Below, piece by piece: positions 6,238 through 6,997 of a stretch of DNA of 6,997 nucleotides. This DNA is from Quisquiliibacterium sp. (GTDB taxonomy: Bacteria; Pseudomonadota; Gammaproteobacteria; Burkholderiales; Burkholderiaceae_E): NCBI GenBank assembly GCA_030830765.1, contig JAURMJ010000082.1:1-6997 (forward strand). Direction: 5' to 3'. Position 1 is the first letter of the stretch; the number at the start of each line of letters is the position of its first letter. The notes below the pieces were generated by a model, which ran no database searches, was not told where the DNA came from, and saw only the letters and a list, made by a program, of their open reading frames with translations. Made by a program: the position numbers and the translations under genes.

Positions 6238-6277
6238 TGCCGCTCAAGTATAGAACTGGGACGCTAATCTTGGCCTG

Positions 6278-6997
6278 ATGAATGACTCTCAGTCGCAGCC
6301 AGTAGCTCCGATGGCAGCCCCACGCGTTGGAGAAAGCGGAATCAGGCACTGCCTTCGTGGATTTTTCGATGCCTGGCTGGCGCGCAACTGCGCCGTGTGC
6401 TCACTCGATCTCAAGACCTCCGAGACAGGGATCTGCGCCGGCTGTATCGCCAGCTTGCCGGGCGCATCAAGCCTTCGCTGCAGTAGCTGCGGCCTGAAAT
6501 TACCACCGACGTCGCAAACGGGTTCAATGAGCGGCGATCACTCGACCGAGCGGATCTGCGCGGCATGTCGCATCAGGCCACCTGCCTTTGACCAAAGCAT
6601 CGTGTTGGCAGACTACGCCGCGCCGCTTGATCGACTGATTCAGGCCCTGAAGTTTGGTCATCAACTGGCCCTGGCCGACGCACTCGGAAATCTGTTGGCG
6701 CAGCGACTGCCGCCTTGCAAGGCGACGCTGCCAACCGTGCTGACCGCAGTTCCACTGGCCCCCAAACGTCTGGCATCCCGCGGTTTCAATCAGTCCGAAC
6801 GCATGGCACGCGAGATCGCCCGAGTGCACCGGGTCAGGCTGTTCATCCGGGGGGTCACACGCCTGCGCGACACGCCTGCACAATCCGCGCTTCCGCTTGC
6901 CAGCCGACTGTCGAATCTGGCCGGGGCTTTCGGTGTGGATCCGGTCTTTGCGGGTGCACGAGTCATACTCGTCGATGACGTGATGACCAGTGGCGCA
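6278..6997 (+). CDS. comF: ComF family protein, phosphoribosyltransferase-like (partial, 3' end outside window)
   Basis: The plus-strand frame from the ATG at 6278 runs 240 codons to the window edge without a stop. Four CxxC pairs (Cys38/41, 53/56, 68/71, 94/97) form the zinc-ribbon part seen in proteobacterial ComF/GntX proteins. Then come the typical ADYAAPLDRLIQALKFG (111-127), VPLAPKRLASRGFNQSERMA (158-177) and the PRPP-type loop VILVDDVMTSGA (229-240), at which the window ends. The family is linked to DNA uptake and use in naturally competent bacteria, but its reaction is not firmly known. An ATG at 6311 in the same frame is an alternative start; neither has a clear ribosome site. It is divergent from the bioC-like gene with 40 bases between them. 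The missing C-terminus should be only a few tens of residues. Confidence 0.9.
   Translation, partial: MNDSQSQPVAPMAAPRVGESGIRHCLRGFFDAWLARNCAVCSLDLKTSETGICAGCIASLPGASSLRCSSCGLKLPPTSQTGSMSGDHSTERICAACRIRPPAFDQSIVLADYAAPLDRLIQALKFGHQLALADALGNLLAQRLPPCKATLPTVLTAVPLAPKRLASRGFNQSERMAREIARVHRVRLFIRGVTRLRDTPAQSALPLASRLSNLAGAFGVDPVFAGARVILVDDVMTSGA

Noticed and set aside
6238..6277. Divergent promoters between the bioC-like gene and comF
   Set aside because: TATACT (6252-6247, minus) resembles a -10 box, but there is no matching -35 and the leader would be only a few bases long; nothing convincing was seen for comF.

Overview
The window is a piece of a betaproteobacterial chromosome, most likely Burkholderiales or a close relative. 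I base this on gene order (comF, a bioC-like methyltransferase and a DUF2244 gene, then coxB, coxA, a tiny membrane-protein gene, ctaG/cox11, a DUF2970 gene and ctaE/coxC), on how the proteins read, and on a moderately GC-rich composition. The genus cannot be read from the sequence alone.

Layout. Positions 1-5164 on the minus strand form one tightly packed cytochrome c oxidase operon, read from right to left. In order of transcription it holds DUF2244 (5164-4661), coxB (4639-3455), coxA/ctaD (3387-1804), a 33-residue single-span protein (1754-1653), ctaG/cox11 (1619-981), DUF2970 (981-766) and ctaE/coxC (729 to beyond base 1). A perfect TATAAT box at 5232-5237 is the likely main promoter. It argues that the DUF2244 gene starts at the GTG at 5164 and not at the upstream ATG at 5266. 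A bioC-like methyltransferase (6237-5335, minus) lies just upstream of this promoter. A comF gene (6278 to beyond base 6997, plus) is divergent from it, 40 bases away.

How it works together. CoxA, CoxB and CtaE are catalytic subunits I, II and III of an aa3/caa3-type terminal oxidase. CoxB carries a fused C-terminal c-type cytochrome, so electrons can enter through a heme c before reaching CuA. CtaG delivers copper to CuB. The 33-residue protein, the DUF2970 protein and the DUF2244 protein are small membrane proteins that travel with this operon; by position they are candidate assembly, stability or accessory factors.

No previously undescribed system is evident: this is a conserved core respiratory locus. 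The points worth a second look are the easily missed 33-residue gene, three hairpins that sit just after stop codons inside the operon (one with a 10-bp stem), a perfect 19-bp A/T-rich palindrome inside the DUF2244 gene, the His-rich N-terminus of CoxA, the insertion in the bioC-like protein, and the DUF2244 start/promoter question. No stretch of more than about 100 bases lacks a gene, and no RNA gene, mobile element or CRISPR array was seen.
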